Source of the DNA: Pigmentiphaga sp. NML030171
Lineage (GTDB): Bacteria; Pseudomonadota; Gammaproteobacteria; Burkholderiales; Burkholderiaceae_B
Direction of reading: 5' to 3'
Assembly: GCF_002188635.1 (NCBI RefSeq)
Contig: NZ_NINX01000047.1
Location: 46,919-110,918 of the forward strand
Length of the DNA: 64,000 nt
Each line of letters begins with the position of its first letter. Positions within the stretch are counted from its first letter, which is position 1. Below, in pieces: positions 40,112 to 49,338 of the stretch. The translations under genes were made by a program, and so were the position numbers. Below the pieces are notes generated by a model. The model did not search any database, was not told the origin of the DNA, and worked only from the letters and a program-made list of their open reading frames with translations.

Positions 40112-40744
40112 CTACCTGGGCTTGCCGAACAGGCCGGCGCGGCGCGCGGCCAGCACCGCCTGGGTGCGGTTGACCACGCCCAGCGCGGCGAAGATGGCCG
40201 AGATGTGGGCCTTGACGGTCTTCTCGGTCGTGGCCAGGCGTTCGGCGATTTCACTGTTGCGCAGCCCCTCGCACAGCAGGCACAGGACCTCGGTCTGGCG
40301 AGGCGTCAGGCGGCCGGGGGGCTGCTCGGACAGGACGGCCAGCGATGCCGGAAGGTTTTCCGGCGGCCGGACGACCTGACCGGCCAGCACGCGCTGCATG
40401 GCATCCAGCAACTGCCCGACGTCGGCGGACTTGTGCAGGAAGCCGTGGGCCCCCGCGGCCAGGGCCGCCTCGGCATCCTCGTGGTCCTCGGAGGCCGACA
40501 GCACCATGACCCGCAGGCCGGCGCCCGCGCGCCGGAGCTGGCGCACCAGCGCCGTGCCGCCGATGTCGGGCAGGTAGTAGTCCATCAGCGCGATGTCGGC
40601 CGTGGTGTCCTTGAGCAAGGCCAGGGCCTCGGCGCCGCCGACGGCGGTGCGCAGATGCAGCGAGGGGCCGGCCGCTTGCCGCAGGGCAAGCGCCAGCCCC
40701 TCCCGGAACATGGCGTGATCGTCGATCAGCAGGGCGCTGGCCAC
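40112..40744 (-). CDS. LuxR/NarL-type response regulator
   Basis: 210 aa from a GTG start at 40744. Receiver domain with acidic pocket (LLIDDH), phospho-Asp55 (IALMDYYLPD) and Lys (GFLHKSADV); C-terminal LuxR helix-turn-helix LTPRQTEVLCLLCEGLRNSEIAERLATTEKTVKAHISAIF. Tail-to-tail with the hybrid kinase, 14 bp apart, so the two are probably partners although not co-transcribed. It starts 13 bp downstream of the bamD stop on the same strand and could be read from the bamD promoter. Confidence 0.93.
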   Translation of the reverse strand: MASALLIDDHAMFREGLALALRQAAGPSLHLRTAVGGAEALALLKDTTADIALMDYYLPDIGGTALVRQLRRAGAGLRVMVLSASEDHEDAEAALAAGAHGFLHKSADVGQLLDAMQRVLAGQVVRPPENLPASLAVLSEQPPGRLTPRQTEVLCLLCEGLRNSEIAERLATTEKTVKAHISAIFAALGVVNRTQAVLAARRAGLFGKPR

Positions 40745-40757
40745 GGAAGCGATGCCG

Positions 40758-41627
40758 CTACCAGATCTTCCACCAGGGACCGCTGTCTTTCTGGAAGCCG
40801 CTCTTGACGAAGCTGCTGTCGGGATAGTTCATGCTCAGCACGCGCGAGGCGTCGTCGCGCAGGTCGGTCATGCCCATCTTGTCGTAGGCCAGCACCATGA
40901 TGTAGAGCGCTTCCTCGACCGCGGGAGCACCCTGGAAGTCGCGCACCGCGGTCTGCGCGCGGTTGACGGCGGCCACGTAGGCGCCGCGCTCGAGATACAG
41001 GCGGGCGACGTGGACCTCGTTCATCGCGATGGAGTTGACGAGATAGTTCAGGCGCAGGCGGGCGTCGGGCGCGTACTTGCTGTCGGGGAAGCGCGCGACC
41101 AGGGCCTTGAAGGCGTCGAACGATTCGCGCGCGCCCTTGGGGTCGCGCTCGCTGGGGTCCTGGCGCGTCAGGCTGGCCAGGAAGGCGCTGTCCTGGTAGA
41201 AGTTGATCAAGCCCTTCAGGTAGAGCATGTAGTCCAGGCTGGGGTGGTTGGGGTGCAGGCGCTCGAAGCGGTCGATCGCGGCCAGCGCCTGGGCGTTGGA
41301 GCCATCCTTCCAGTAGACGTAGGCGATGTCGATCTGCGCCTGCTGGGCGAAGACGCCGAAGGGATAGCGCGATTCGAGTTTCTCCAGCAACTTGGCAGCC
41401 TGGGTCCAGTTGCCGGTATCCATCTCGTCCTTGGCCTCCTTGTACAATCTCTCGGCAGTCCAGCCCACCGTGGGGTCGGGTTCCTTGCCGGTATTGGCGC
41501 AGCCCGCCAGGATGAAAAAGGCCAGCAGGCAGGCCAGGGCCAGGCTCAGCCGCGCGACGAGGCGCTGCCGCCGGGCCGGGGCCGGATGCCCGCAGGCCGC
41601 TTGCATTGCCAGGGAATTCAACTGCAT
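40758..41627 (-). CDS. bamD: Outer membrane assembly lipoprotein BamD
   Basis: 289-aa BamD, the essential lipoprotein of the BAM complex that inserts beta-barrel proteins into the outer membrane. Signal and lipobox: LACLLAFFILAGC, then TPR repeats (WTAERLYKEAKDEMDTGNWTQAAKLLEKLESRYPFGVFAQQAQIDIAYVYWKDG..., and further units to about residue 270). ATG 41627 has GAGGG upstream; a second ATG at 41606 is possible. Divergent from rluD, as is usual in Bordetella and related genera. Confidence 0.95.
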   Translation of the reverse strand: MQLNSLAMQAACGHPAPARRQRLVARLSLALACLLAFFILAGCANTGKEPDPTVGWTAERLYKEAKDEMDTGNWTQAAKLLEKLESRYPFGVFAQQAQIDIAYVYWKDGSNAQALAAIDRFERLHPNHPSLDYMLYLKGLINFYQDSAFLASLTRQDPSERDPKGARESFDAFKALVARFPDSKYAPDARLRLNYLVNSIAMNEVHVARLYLERGAYVAAVNRAQTAVRDFQGAPAVEEALYIMVLAYDKMGMTDLRDDASRVLSMNYPDSSFVKSGFQKDSGPWWKIW

Positions 41628-41695
41628 GGTGGTGTCCCTCACCAATAGACTATCCGTGATTATATTCGGGCTTCGCGGCCAGGCCCTCCAGAAAC

Positions 41696-42706
41696 ATGTC
41701 ATCTTCGCTGCCGTCCCAAGATATCGAAAGCCAGGAAGCCGAGCCGCGCTTGCTGGACCTGCCTTCGGGCACCCGGGCCGATCGCCTGGACAAGGTCCTG
41801 GCGCAGCTGCTGCCCGAGCATTCCCGCAGCCGCCTGCAGGGCTGGATCGAGCGCGGCGGCGTGCTGGTCAACGGCAAGGCGGCCTCCGTGCGGCAGGTCG
41901 TCGGGCCGGGTGACCAGCTCACGGTCTGGGAGGAAGCGGCGCCCGAGTCGCTGGCCTTCACGCCGGAAGCCATCGATTTTCCGGTGGTGGCCGACAGCGC
42001 CGACTGGATCGTGGTCGACAAGCCCGTCGGCCTGGTCGTGCACCCGGGGGCGGGCAACTGGCACGGGACGCTGCTCAACGGCCTGCTGCACCGCTATCCC
42101 GAACTGGCCCAGGTGCCGCGCGCCGGCATCGTGCACCGGCTGGACAAGGATACCTCGGGGCTGATGGTCGTGGCACGCACCATTACGGCGCAAACCTCGC
42201 TGGTGCGGCAGTTGCAGGCCCGCACGGTGGGGCGGCGCTATCTCGCGCTGGTGTCGGGCCACGTGCGGCGCGGCGGCACCATCGATCGGCCCATCGGCCG
42301 GGACCCGCGCGTGCCGGTGCGCATGAGCGTGGAGCGGCCTATCGCCGCCAAGCCGGCCATCACTCATTTCGAACCCCTGCGCCTGGGCAGGGCGCCCGGC
42401 GGCATGCCGGTGACCGAGGTCGAATGCCGCCTCGAGACCGGCCGCACGCACCAGATACGGGTGCACATGGCCAGCATCGGCCATCCGCTCCTGGCCGACA
42501 CGCTGTACGGCGGCAAGGCGGTGGCGCCCGCCGCGCGGCAGATGCTGCACGCGGCCAGGCTGCAGTTCGACGATCCGGTCCATGGCGGGCCCCGCGTTTT
42601 CCATGCGCCGGTGCCGGACGACATGCAGGCCGTCGTGCGCATCATCGCCTGGGAGGATGGCGAGGAGGACGCGGACGGCTACCTGGACGAGGAGGATGAC
42701 GCATGA
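41696..42706 (+). CDS. rluD: 23S rRNA pseudouridine synthase RluD
   Basis: 336-aa RluA-family pseudouridine synthase, acting on helix 69 of 23S rRNA. N-terminal S4 domain (RADRLDKVLAQLLPEHSRSRLQGWIERGGVLVNG), catalytic motif with Asp in HRLDKDTSGLMVVA (about residue 150), and C-terminal ETGRTHQIRVHMASIGHPLLADTLYGG. Divergent from bamD. Its TGA overlaps the pgeF ATG. Acidic C-terminal tail (EDGEEDADGYLDEEDDA). Confidence 0.95.
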   Translation: MSSSLPSQDIESQEAEPRLLDLPSGTRADRLDKVLAQLLPEHSRSRLQGWIERGGVLVNGKAASVRQVVGPGDQLTVWEEAAPESLAFTPEAIDFPVVADSADWIVVDKPVGLVVHPGAGNWHGTLLNGLLHRYPELAQVPRAGIVHRLDKDTSGLMVVARTITAQTSLVRQLQARTVGRRYLALVSGHVRRGGTIDRPIGRDPRVPVRMSVERPIAAKPAITHFEPLRLGRAPGGMPVTEVECRLETGRTHQIRVHMASIGHPLLADTLYGGKAVAPAARQMLHAARLQFDDPVHGGPRVFHAPVPDDMQAVVRIIAWEDGEEDADGYLDEEDDA

Positions 42707-43458
42707 CCGCCGCCCAGCCGTTCGTGCAGGAAGGCCCGGACTGGCCCGGGCTGCGCATCTTCGCCACCACCCGTGCCGGCGGCGTCAGCGCGGCGCCGTA
42801 TGCTTCGTTCAACCTGGGCGCGCACGTGGGCGACGCCCCCGGGGCGGTGGCCGCAAACCGCGCGCGCCTGCGCGCGTTGTTGCCGTCCGATCCGCTGTGG
42901 CTGGACCAGGTCCATGGCACGCGGGTGGCCGACGCCGACCACGAAGCGGATCCCGCGCCGGCCGATGCCGCCGTCACGCGCGTCCAGGGCCGGGTGCTGG
43001 CCATCATGACGGCCGACTGCCTGCCTGTCGTGATCGCGGCGCCCGAGGCCCGCGTCCTGGCCGTGGCCCATGCCGGCTGGCGCGGACTGGCGGGCGGCGT
43101 GCTCGAGAATGCCGTCGCGGCGATGGGCGTGCCGCCGGACGCAGGCCTGAGGGCGTGGATAGGGCCGGCCATCGGTCCCCTGGCCTTCGAGGTCGGAGAC
43201 GAGGTGCGGGGGGCTTTCGCGCGCGCGGCCGAACCGCCTGCGGGCGCCTTCGTCCCGACCGGCGGCCACGACGCGGCGGGCGCCCCCAAGTGGCTGGCCG
43301 ACCTGCCGGCCCTGGCCGAGCAGCGGCTGCGTGCCGCGGGCGTGGCCACGGTCGTGCGCAGCAATCTCTGCACGGTGGCCGGCAACGACCGCTTCTACTC
43401 CTACCGCAAGGAGGGCGTCACCGGACGCTTCGCGACGCTGGCCTGGCTCGTTCCGTGA
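42703..43458 (+). CDS. pgeF: Peptidoglycan editing factor PgeF / multicopper-oxidase-like purine phosphorylase (YfiH family)
   Basis: 251-aa DUF152/YfiH protein. Zinc-site residues in VHGTRVADADHEAD, TADCLPVV and HAGWRGLAGG are visible, and the end reads FYSYRKEGVTGRFATLAWL as in the family. Family members have purine-nucleoside phosphorylase/adenosine deaminase activity and in E. coli prevent mis-incorporation into peptidoglycan. ATG 42703 overlaps the rluD stop (ATGA), the conserved rluD-pgeF pairing. Confidence 0.93.
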   Translation: MTAAQPFVQEGPDWPGLRIFATTRAGGVSAAPYASFNLGAHVGDAPGAVAANRARLRALLPSDPLWLDQVHGTRVADADHEADPAPADAAVTRVQGRVLAIMTADCLPVVIAAPEARVLAVAHAGWRGLAGGVLENAVAAMGVPPDAGLRAWIGPAIGPLAFEVGDEVRGAFARAAEPPAGAFVPTGGHDAAGAPKWLADLPALAEQRLRAAGVATVVRSNLCTVAGNDRFYSYRKEGVTGRFATLAWLVP

Positions 43459-43497
43459 CCGCCAGGCGCTCGGGGCGACGCTTGGTCGCCGGCGCCA

Positions 43498-43722
43498 TCA
43501 GGGTTTCTCTTGATCAGGGTTTTCCGGGGTGTCGCACGCCGCTTCGCGCGCACGGCGCAGCCGCTTGCGCATGGGCGCGGTGAAGATGTACAGCAGGATC
43601 GCGACCGGCAGCAATCCGTAGAAAAGCAGGGTCGCGATACCCGCCAGAACCGTGGGCTGTGCCAGGGACATCAGCAGTGTCACGTAAAGCCAGCCGATGG
43701 CGACGAGGAAGGAAAAATGCAT
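43498..43722 (-). CDS. Small two-helix membrane protein
   Basis: 74 aa from ATG 43722 (MHFSFLVAIGWLYVTLLMSLAQ). Two predicted transmembrane helices (about 3-22 and 26-46) followed by a basic cytoplasmic stretch (MRKRLRRARE) and an acidic tail. An upstream ATG in the same frame (43782) would add 20 non-hydrophobic residues. Lies between the convergent pgeF and divergent phaC genes. Such short proteins are common next to phaC in this family; function unknown. Confidence 0.75.
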   Translation of the reverse strand: MHFSFLVAIGWLYVTLLMSLAQPTVLAGIATLLFYGLLPVAILLYIFTAPMRKRLRRAREAACDTPENPDQEKP

Positions 43723-43802
43723 GGGTCGGCGAAGATGAAATATGAGTGAAACGCCGGTCCGACCGGCGCGCCGCGCAGGCATTGGCGCGGGTCTTGCGCG
43801 AT

Positions 43803-43831
43803 TTGACAGCCGCAGGCGCGCTATGCACTAT
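43803..43831 (+). promoter_or_regulatory. Possible sigma-70 promoter for phaC
   Basis: A perfect -35 hexamer TTGACA (43803-43808), 17-bp spacer, then CACTAT (43826-43831), a weak -10. About 36 bp upstream of the phaC GTG. Spacing and position are right; the -10 is poor, so moderate confidence. Confidence 0.45.
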
Positions 43832-43866
43832 GGCATCTAGCGTAATCGAATCAGCAAGGTGTTCTA

Positions 43867-45579
43867 GTGAGTCAGTCCAGGCAGGATTCTACGAACCCCT
43901 TGGCGTGGCTGGAAGCATGGCAGCAGATGTTGAATCAGAAGGCCGACATGCCTGGGTCGTCGGCGCCTTCGAGTCGCATCCTGTCGGGCGGGCACGCCAT
44001 GGCCCCCGAGAAGCTGCTGGAGATCCAGCAGGAGTTCGCGCAGGAATGGGCCGATCTCTGGCGGGCCGCCGGCGCGGGCGAACTCGAACCACTGACCGAT
44101 CAGCGCTTCGCCGGTGAAGCCTGGAGCGCCAGCCCCGGGCATGCATTCCTGGCGCATGCCTACCTGCTGTCCGCGCGCACCATGCTCAAGATGGCCGACA
44201 GCGTCCAGGCGCCCGAACATGTCCTGAACCGGCTGCGCTTCGCCACCATGCAATGGGTCGAGGCCATGTCGCCCTCGAACTTCCTCGCGCTCAACCCCGA
44301 CGCGCAGCGCCGCCTGCTCGAGTCCGGCGGCGAAAGCCTGCAGCAGGGCATCGCCAACCTGGTGTCGGACCTGCAGAAGGGGCGCATTTCCCATACGGAC
44401 GAATCGTCGTTCGAGGTCGGGCGCAATCTTGCCACCACCGAGGGGTCGGTGGTGTTCGAGAACCGGCTGTTCCAACTGATCCAGTACAAGCCTCTCGGGC
44501 CCCGGGCCTACGCGCGTCCGCTGCTGATCGTGCCGCCCTGCATCAACAAGTTCTACATCCTGGACCTGCAGCCGCACAATTCCTTCGTGCGTTTCGCGCT
44601 CGAACAGGGCATGCAGGTCTTCATGGTGTCGTGGCGCAACCCGCTGGCCGTCGACGCGGATGGCGTGCAGCATGCGGACTGGGATGCCTACCTGCAGGAA
44701 GGCGTGCTCGAGGCGATCGGCGTCGTCTCGTCCATCTCGCGGCAGCCGCAGGTCAACGCGCTGGGATTCTGCGTGGGCGGCACGCTGCTGTCGTCGGCGC
44801 TGGCGGTGGCGAAGGCACGCGGCCAGGATCCGGTGGCCTCGCTCACGCTGCTCACGACGCTGCTGGATTTCGCCGACACCGGCGTGCTGGACGTCTTCAT
44901 CGACGAAGCCCAGGTGCTGCTGCGCGAACAGCAGTTCGCCGCGGGCGGCGTGCTGGCGGCGCGCGAACTGGCGACCACCTTCGCCTTCCTGCGTCCGAAC
45001 GACCTGGTCTGGAACTACGTCGTCAACAACTACCTGAAGGGGCAGGCGCCGTCGGCCTTCGACCTTCTGTACTGGAACGCCGACAGCACCAACCTGCCGG
45101 GACCGTTCTATGCCTGGTACCTGCGCAATACCTATCTCGAGAACAACCTGCGGGTGCCCGGCAAGGTGCGCGCGTGCGGCGTGGGGCTCGACCTGAGTTC
45201 CCTCGACATGCCGGCCTATGTGTACGGTTCTCGCGAGGACCACATCGTGCCCTGGACCTCGGCGTACGCCTCGACCGCGCTCCTGCGCGGGCCGATGCGT
45301 TTCGTGCTGGGGGCCTCGGGCCATATCGCCGGGGTCATCAATCCGGCTTCGCGCAACCGGCGCAGCTACTGGGTGCGCGAGGACGACAAGCTGCCGGCCG
45401 ACGCCGCCGCCTGGATGGGCGAGGCGCGCGAAGTGCCGGGCAGCTGGTGGAACGACTGGGCAACCTGGATCAAGGAGCACGGAGGGCGCCAGGGCAAGGC
45501 GCCGGGCGCGCTGGGCAGCGCCGACCATCCCGTCATCGAACCCGCGCCGGGCAAGTACGTGCGGGTCAGGGCGGCATGA
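43867..45579 (+). CDS. phaC: Class I poly(3-hydroxyalkanoate) synthase
   Basis: 570-aa PHA synthase, polymerising (R)-3-hydroxyacyl-CoA, mainly 3-hydroxybutyryl-CoA, into granules. Alpha/beta-hydrolase core with lipase-like box GFCVGG carrying the nucleophile Cys302; catalytic Asp in YGSREDHIVPW and His in GASGHIAGVINP. N-terminal domain typical of PhaC (LNPDAQRRLLESGGESLQQGIANLVSDLQ). GTG start at 43867 with AAGG upstream. Leads the phaC-phaB-phaR series; phaA is not in the window. Confidence 0.96.
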   Translation: MSQSRQDSTNPLAWLEAWQQMLNQKADMPGSSAPSSRILSGGHAMAPEKLLEIQQEFAQEWADLWRAAGAGELEPLTDQRFAGEAWSASPGHAFLAHAYLLSARTMLKMADSVQAPEHVLNRLRFATMQWVEAMSPSNFLALNPDAQRRLLESGGESLQQGIANLVSDLQKGRISHTDESSFEVGRNLATTEGSVVFENRLFQLIQYKPLGPRAYARPLLIVPPCINKFYILDLQPHNSFVRFALEQGMQVFMVSWRNPLAVDADGVQHADWDAYLQEGVLEAIGVVSSISRQPQVNALGFCVGGTLLSSALAVAKARGQDPVASLTLLTTLLDFADTGVLDVFIDEAQVLLREQQFAAGGVLAARELATTFAFLRPNDLVWNYVVNNYLKGQAPSAFDLLYWNADSTNLPGPFYAWYLRNTYLENNLRVPGKVRACGVGLDLSSLDMPAYVYGSREDHIVPWTSAYASTALLRGPMRFVLGASGHIAGVINPASRNRRSYWVREDDKLPADAAAWMGEAREVPGSWWNDWATWIKEHGGRQGKAPGALGSADHPVIEPAPGKYVRVRAA

Positions 45580-45608
45580 CAAGAGACATGCGTATTCTGC
45601 GGGTCAAG

Positions 45609-45629
45609 CGGCGGTGGGTTCCGCCGTTT
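45609..45629 (+). promoter_or_regulatory. Hairpin between phaC and phaB
   Basis: CGGCGG (45609-45614) and CCGCCG (45621-45626) with a TGGGTT loop, followed by TTT. Too short a U-run to be a strong terminator; may attenuate or stabilise the phaC-phaB transcript. The phaB ribosome-binding site AAGGAGG follows directly. Confidence 0.4.
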
Positions 45630-45643
45630 CATAAGGAGGCATC

Positions 45644-46381
45644 ATGAGCGGAAAGATAGCGTACGTGACGGGCGGCATGGGCGGCATAGGCACCGTCATC
45701 TGCCAGCGGCTGGCCAAGGACGGGTTCACCGTCATCGCCGGCTGCGGGCCCAATCGCGACTCTCAGCAGTGGCTGAACGAACAATCGGCGCTCGGTTATA
45801 CGTTCCACGCCTCCGTGGGCAACGTGGCGGACTGGGATTCGACCGTGGCCGCGTTCGCCAAGGTGCGAGAGGAGTTCGGGCCGGTCGACGTGCTGGTCAA
45901 CAACGCGGGCATCACCCGTGACGGCCTCTTCCGCAAGATGACGCTGGAAGACTGGCGCGCCGTCATCGACACCAACCTCAACAGCCTGTTCAACGTCACC
46001 AAGCAGGTCATCGGCGACATGACCGAGCGCAAGTGGGGGCGCATCATCAACATCAGTTCGGTCAACGGCCAGAAAGGGCAGTTCGGCCAGACCAACTACT
46101 CGACCGCCAAGGCCGGCATCCACGGCTTCACGATGGCGCTGGCGCAGGAAGTCGCATCGAAGGGCGTGACGGTCAACACGGTTTCGCCCGGCTACATCGG
46201 TACCGACATGGTGCGTGCCATCCGCCCCGACGTGCTCCAGAGCATCGTCGACACCATCCCGGTGAAGCGCCTGGGCACGCCGGACGAGATCGGCTCCATC
46301 GTGGCTTGGCTGGCTTCGGACGACGCGGGATTCGCCACCGGCGCGGATTTCTCGCTGAACGGCGGCCTGCACATGGGGTAA
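45644..46381 (+). CDS. phaB: Acetoacetyl-CoA reductase
   Basis: 245-aa short-chain dehydrogenase/reductase that reduces acetoacetyl-CoA to (R)-3-hydroxybutyryl-CoA with NADPH. Cofactor motif TGGMGGIGT, NNAGITRDG, catalytic Ser (INISSVNGQKGQFGQ), Tyr-x3-Lys in YSTAKAG; the VNGQKGQFGQTNYS segment is characteristic of PhaB. ATG 45644 has the strong ribosome-binding site AAGGAGG. Follows phaC by 64 bp. Confidence 0.95.
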   Translation: MSGKIAYVTGGMGGIGTVICQRLAKDGFTVIAGCGPNRDSQQWLNEQSALGYTFHASVGNVADWDSTVAAFAKVREEFGPVDVLVNNAGITRDGLFRKMTLEDWRAVIDTNLNSLFNVTKQVIGDMTERKWGRIINISSVNGQKGQFGQTNYSTAKAGIHGFTMALAQEVASKGVTVNTVSPGYIGTDMVRAIRPDVLQSIVDTIPVKRLGTPDEIGSIVAWLASDDAGFATGADFSLNGGLHMG

Positions 46382-46434
46382 GCCCCGATCCGGCCCGACG
46401 CGTTCCACGCCGGGTTGGACTAAACTTGATGGCT

Positions 46435-46456
46435 GGTGCGGTCGGCGGACCGCACC
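46435..46456 (+). terminator. Strong hairpin after phaB
   Basis: Perfect 9-bp stem: GGTGCGGTC (46435-46443), loop GGCG, GACCGCACC (46448-46456). No T-run follows, so it could be a factor-dependent terminator, an RNA-processing site or an operator between phaB and phaR (PhaR proteins bind near their own gene). Confidence 0.5.
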
Positions 46457-46487
46457 GGTTTCATACAAATCTAAGTTGGGGGCAAGC

Positions 46488-47054
46488 ATGGCGCAGCAAG
46501 CCGGAGCCGGCAACGCGTTGCGGTTGATAAAAAAATATCCCAATCGCCGGTTATACGATACGCAGACCAGCACCTACATCACCTTGGCCGACGTCAAGCA
46601 GCTCGTGCTGGACAACGAGACGTTCGAGGTCGTCGATGCCAAGTCCGGCGAGGACCTGACCCGCAGCATCCTGCTGCAGATCATCCTGGAAGAGGAAACC
46701 GCCGGCGCGCCCATGTTCACGTCCACCATGCTGGCCCAGATCATCCGTTTCTACGGCCATGCCATGCAGGGCATCATGGGTTCGTACCTGGAGAAGAACA
46801 TCCAGGCCTTCATGGAGATCCAGAACAAGCTGGGCGAGCAGTCCAAGGGCCTGTACGGCGGCCAGTTCGGCCCCGAGGCGTGGGCGCAGTTCATGAACGT
46901 CCAGACGCCGATGATCCAGAGCATGATGAGCAACTACATCGAGCAGAGCAAGAACCTGTTCGTGCAGATGCAGGACCAGATGCAGAACCAGACCCGGTCC
47001 ATGTTCACCACGTTTCCCTTTACCTCCGCGTCCAAGGACGACGAGCGCAAGTAG
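46488..47054 (+). CDS. phaR: Polyhydroxyalkanoate synthesis repressor PhaR
   Basis: 188 aa. The N-terminal PHB/PHA accumulation regulator DNA-binding domain is clear (RLIKKYPNRRLYDTQTSTYITLADVKQLV), followed by the PHB-accumulation domain (TFEVVDAKSGEDLTRSILLQIILEEE, FYGHAMQGIMGSYLEKNIQAF) and a Gln/Met-rich amphipathic tail suited to granule binding. ATG 46488 is preceded by GGGGG; an in-frame TTG lies four codons upstream. PhaR represses phasin genes and itself, and is released when it binds PHA granules. Confidence 0.95.
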   Translation: MAQQAGAGNALRLIKKYPNRRLYDTQTSTYITLADVKQLVLDNETFEVVDAKSGEDLTRSILLQIILEEETAGAPMFTSTMLAQIIRFYGHAMQGIMGSYLEKNIQAFMEIQNKLGEQSKGLYGGQFGPEAWAQFMNVQTPMIQSMMSNYIEQSKNLFVQMQDQMQNQTRSMFTTFPFTSASKDDERK

Positions 47055-47136
47055 CGCGGGGGCGGGCGCGCCGTAACCCGGTAAAATGCCCCCATTCCGC
47101 TAATTCCGGCCGCGAGTCGCGCTCGCGGTGCGCCCG

Positions 47137-48522
47137 ATGTCCATCCATTCGTCCGATTCCCCGACCAACACCGCCATTCCCCGCGTGGCCTTCGCCAGCC
47201 TGGGCTGTCCGAAGGCAGCCTCGGATTCCGAGCAGATCCTGACCCAGCTGCGTGCCGAAGGCTACGAGACGTCCAAGACCTACGAGGACGCGGACCTGGT
47301 CATCGTCAACACCTGTGGCTTCATCGACGACGCGGTCAAGGAAAGCCTGGACACCATAGGCGAGGCCCTGCAGGCCAACGGCAAGGTCATTGTGACCGGC
47401 TGCCTGGGCGCCAAGAAGGAGGCCGATGGCGAAGGCGTGGTGCAGAAGATGCATCCCAAGGTCCTGGCCGTGACCGGGCCGCACGCCACCCACGAGGTCA
47501 TGCAGGCGGTGCACCTGCACCTGCCCAAGCCCCACGATCCCTTCAGCGACCTGGTGCCGCCGCAGGGCGTGCGCCTGACGCCCAAGCACTACGCCTACCT
47601 GAAGATATCCGAGGGCTGCAACCACCGGTGCAGCTTCTGCATCATCCCGTCCATGCGCGGCGACCTGGTGTCGCGGCCCATCCACGAGGTCATGCGCGAG
47701 GCCGAGAACCTGGTCAAGGCCGGCGTCAAGGAAATCCTGGTCATTTCGCAGGACACCAGCGCCTACGGCGTGGACGTGAAGTACCGCACGGGCTTCGTCG
47801 ACGGCCGGGCGGTGCGCACCCGCATGACCGAACTGGTGCGCGAGCTGTCCAGGCTGGGCGCCTGGATCCGCCTGCACTACGTGTATCCCTATCCGCACGT
47901 GGACGAGGTCCTGCCGCTGATGAACGAAGTCCACGAGAACGGCGGTCGCGTGCTGCCGTACCTGGACGTGCCGTTCCAGCATGCCAGCCAGCGCATCCTG
48001 AAGCTGATGAAGCGTCCGGCTTCGTCCGAACGCAACCTCGACCGCATCCGGGCCTGGCGCGCGGTCTGTCCGGACCTGACGATACGCAGCACCTTCATCG
48101 CCGGCTTCCCCGGCGAGACCGAGGCCGAGTTCGAGGAAATGCTGGACTTCCTGCGCGAGGCCGAGCTGGACCGCGTGGGCTGTTTCGCCTATTCACCGGT
48201 CGAGGGCGCGGCCGCCAACGAGCTGCCCGATCCCGTGCCCGACGAAGTCCGGCAGGAACGCCAGGCCCGCTTCATGCAGGTCCAGGAGGCCGTTTCCCGC
48301 AAGCGCCTGGCGCGCCGGGTCGGCAAGGTCATCAAGTGCATCGTCGACGAGGTGGGCCCCGAGGGCGGCGTCGCCCGTTCCATGGGCGATGCGCCCGACA
48401 TCGACGGCAAGGTCTACGTGGCGCCGGTCGACAAGCCCTGGAAACGCTACAAGGTCGGGGACATCATTTCCGTGCGCATCGCCCGTTCCGACGATCACGA
48501 TCTCTGGGGAAACATAGGGTAG
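47137..48522 (+). CDS. rimO: Ribosomal protein S12 methylthiotransferase RimO
   Basis: 461-aa radical-SAM methylthiotransferase that modifies an Asp of ribosomal protein S12. N-terminal UPF0004 domain with cluster cysteines ([28 protein letters not shown]), radical-SAM cluster Cys161, Cys165 and Cys168 (CNHRCSFC), and a C-terminal TRAM domain (about 395-461). ATG 47137 starts MSIHSSDSP; an in-frame ATG three codons upstream is less likely. Converges with an IclR gene (7-bp gap). Confidence 0.96.
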   Translation: MSIHSSDSPTNTAIPRVAFASLGCPKAASDSEQILTQLRAEGYETSKTYEDADLVIVNTCGFIDDAVKESLDTIGEALQANGKVIVTGCLGAKKEADGEGVVQKMHPKVLAVTGPHATHEVMQAVHLHLPKPHDPFSDLVPPQGVRLTPKHYAYLKISEGCNHRCSFCIIPSMRGDLVSRPIHEVMREAENLVKAGVKEILVISQDTSAYGVDVKYRTGFVDGRAVRTRMTELVRELSRLGAWIRLHYVYPYPHVDEVLPLMNEVHENGGRVLPYLDVPFQHASQRILKLMKRPASSERNLDRIRAWRAVCPDLTIRSTFIAGFPGETEAEFEEMLDFLREAELDRVGCFAYSPVEGAAANELPDPVPDEVRQERQARFMQVQEAVSRKRLARRVGKVIKCIVDEVGPEGGVARSMGDAPDIDGKVYVAPVDKPWKRYKVGDIISVRIARSDDHDLWGNIG

Positions 48523-48529
48523 CCCCGGT

Positions 48530-49294
48530 TCATCTCCTTATCAGCAGTGGCGCTAATTCGGCGGCCAGGCGCTTCAGGGTGGGAGCGACGGTGGCGGCGA
48601 CGTGGGCGTCGGTGAACAGGGCGTCCGACGCGCCGCAGGTCAGCACCAGCGTACGGTGACGGTCGGCGGGCTGGACCGGGACGCCGATGGCGGTGAAGTT
48701 CTCCTGCGGATAGCGCATGAACACGGCGCCATGCCGCTGGTAGTCGTCCAGCGCCGCCCGCAGCCGGCCGGGACCTCCGCCGGCATCCCATCGTCCTTCC
48801 GCCTGCAGCCCGGCGATGATGCGTTCGCGTTCGGCCGGCGGCTGGGCCGCCAGGTAGGCCAGTCCCAGCGATGAATCGGTCAGGCCCACGGTCGAGCCTA
48901 TGTGCAGCATCACGCGCCGCACCTGGGCGGGTTCGCAGCGCTGGATGACCACCATGCTGGCCTCGTGCCGCTCGGCCAGCAGCACCGTGGTGCCCAGGGC
49001 ATCGGCGGCGGCCTTCATCAGCGGCACGGCATAGTCATTGATCCCGGTCTGCGCGACCACGGCGTAACCCAGCAGCAGGGCGGCCGCGCCCACGCGCAGC
49101 TTGTCGTTGGCCGTGGGCACCAGGTAGCCCAGAGCCGCGAGCGTCTTGCACAGCCGCCAGACGGTGGGCTGCGGCAGTCCGGTCAGCCGGGCGATTTCCG
49201 TGGTGCCCAGTTCGCCGCGCGCGGGCGTGAAGCAGCGCAGGACTTCCAGGCCCCGGGCCAGGGCGGTGACGAACAGCGGATCGGTTGCTTTCAT
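48530..49294 (-). CDS. IclR-family transcriptional regulator
   Basis: 254 aa from ATG 49294. Helix-turn-helix: ALARGLEVLRCFTPARGELGTTEIARLTGLPQPTVWRLCKTLAALGY; effector domain with TTVLLAERHEASMVVIQRCEP, MLHIGSTVGLTDSSLGLAYLA and FTAIGVPVQPADRHRTLVLTCG. Divergent from the acyl-CoA dehydrogenase gene; two 17-bp palindromes in the gap are its probable operators. Likely regulator of the 49.4-59.1 kb catabolic operon. Confidence 0.92.
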   Translation of the reverse strand: MKATDPLFVTALARGLEVLRCFTPARGELGTTEIARLTGLPQPTVWRLCKTLAALGYLVPTANDKLRVGAAALLLGYAVVAQTGINDYAVPLMKAAADALGTTVLLAERHEASMVVIQRCEPAQVRRVMLHIGSTVGLTDSSLGLAYLAAQPPAERERIIAGLQAEGRWDAGGGPGRLRAALDDYQRHGAVFMRYPQENFTAIGVPVQPADRHRTLVLTCGASDALFTDAHVAATVAPTLKRLAAELAPLLIRR

Positions 49295-49338
49295 GGCGCG
49301 AGCGGGCCTTGACACCCTTCGAGGTGAAGCCCAGAATA

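Noticed and set aside
38315..40807. 830-codon plus-strand frame overlapping the hybrid kinase
   Set aside because: Different frame from the kinase, whose histidine, ATPase and receiver motifs are all in frame from 38352; the longer frame has no motif.
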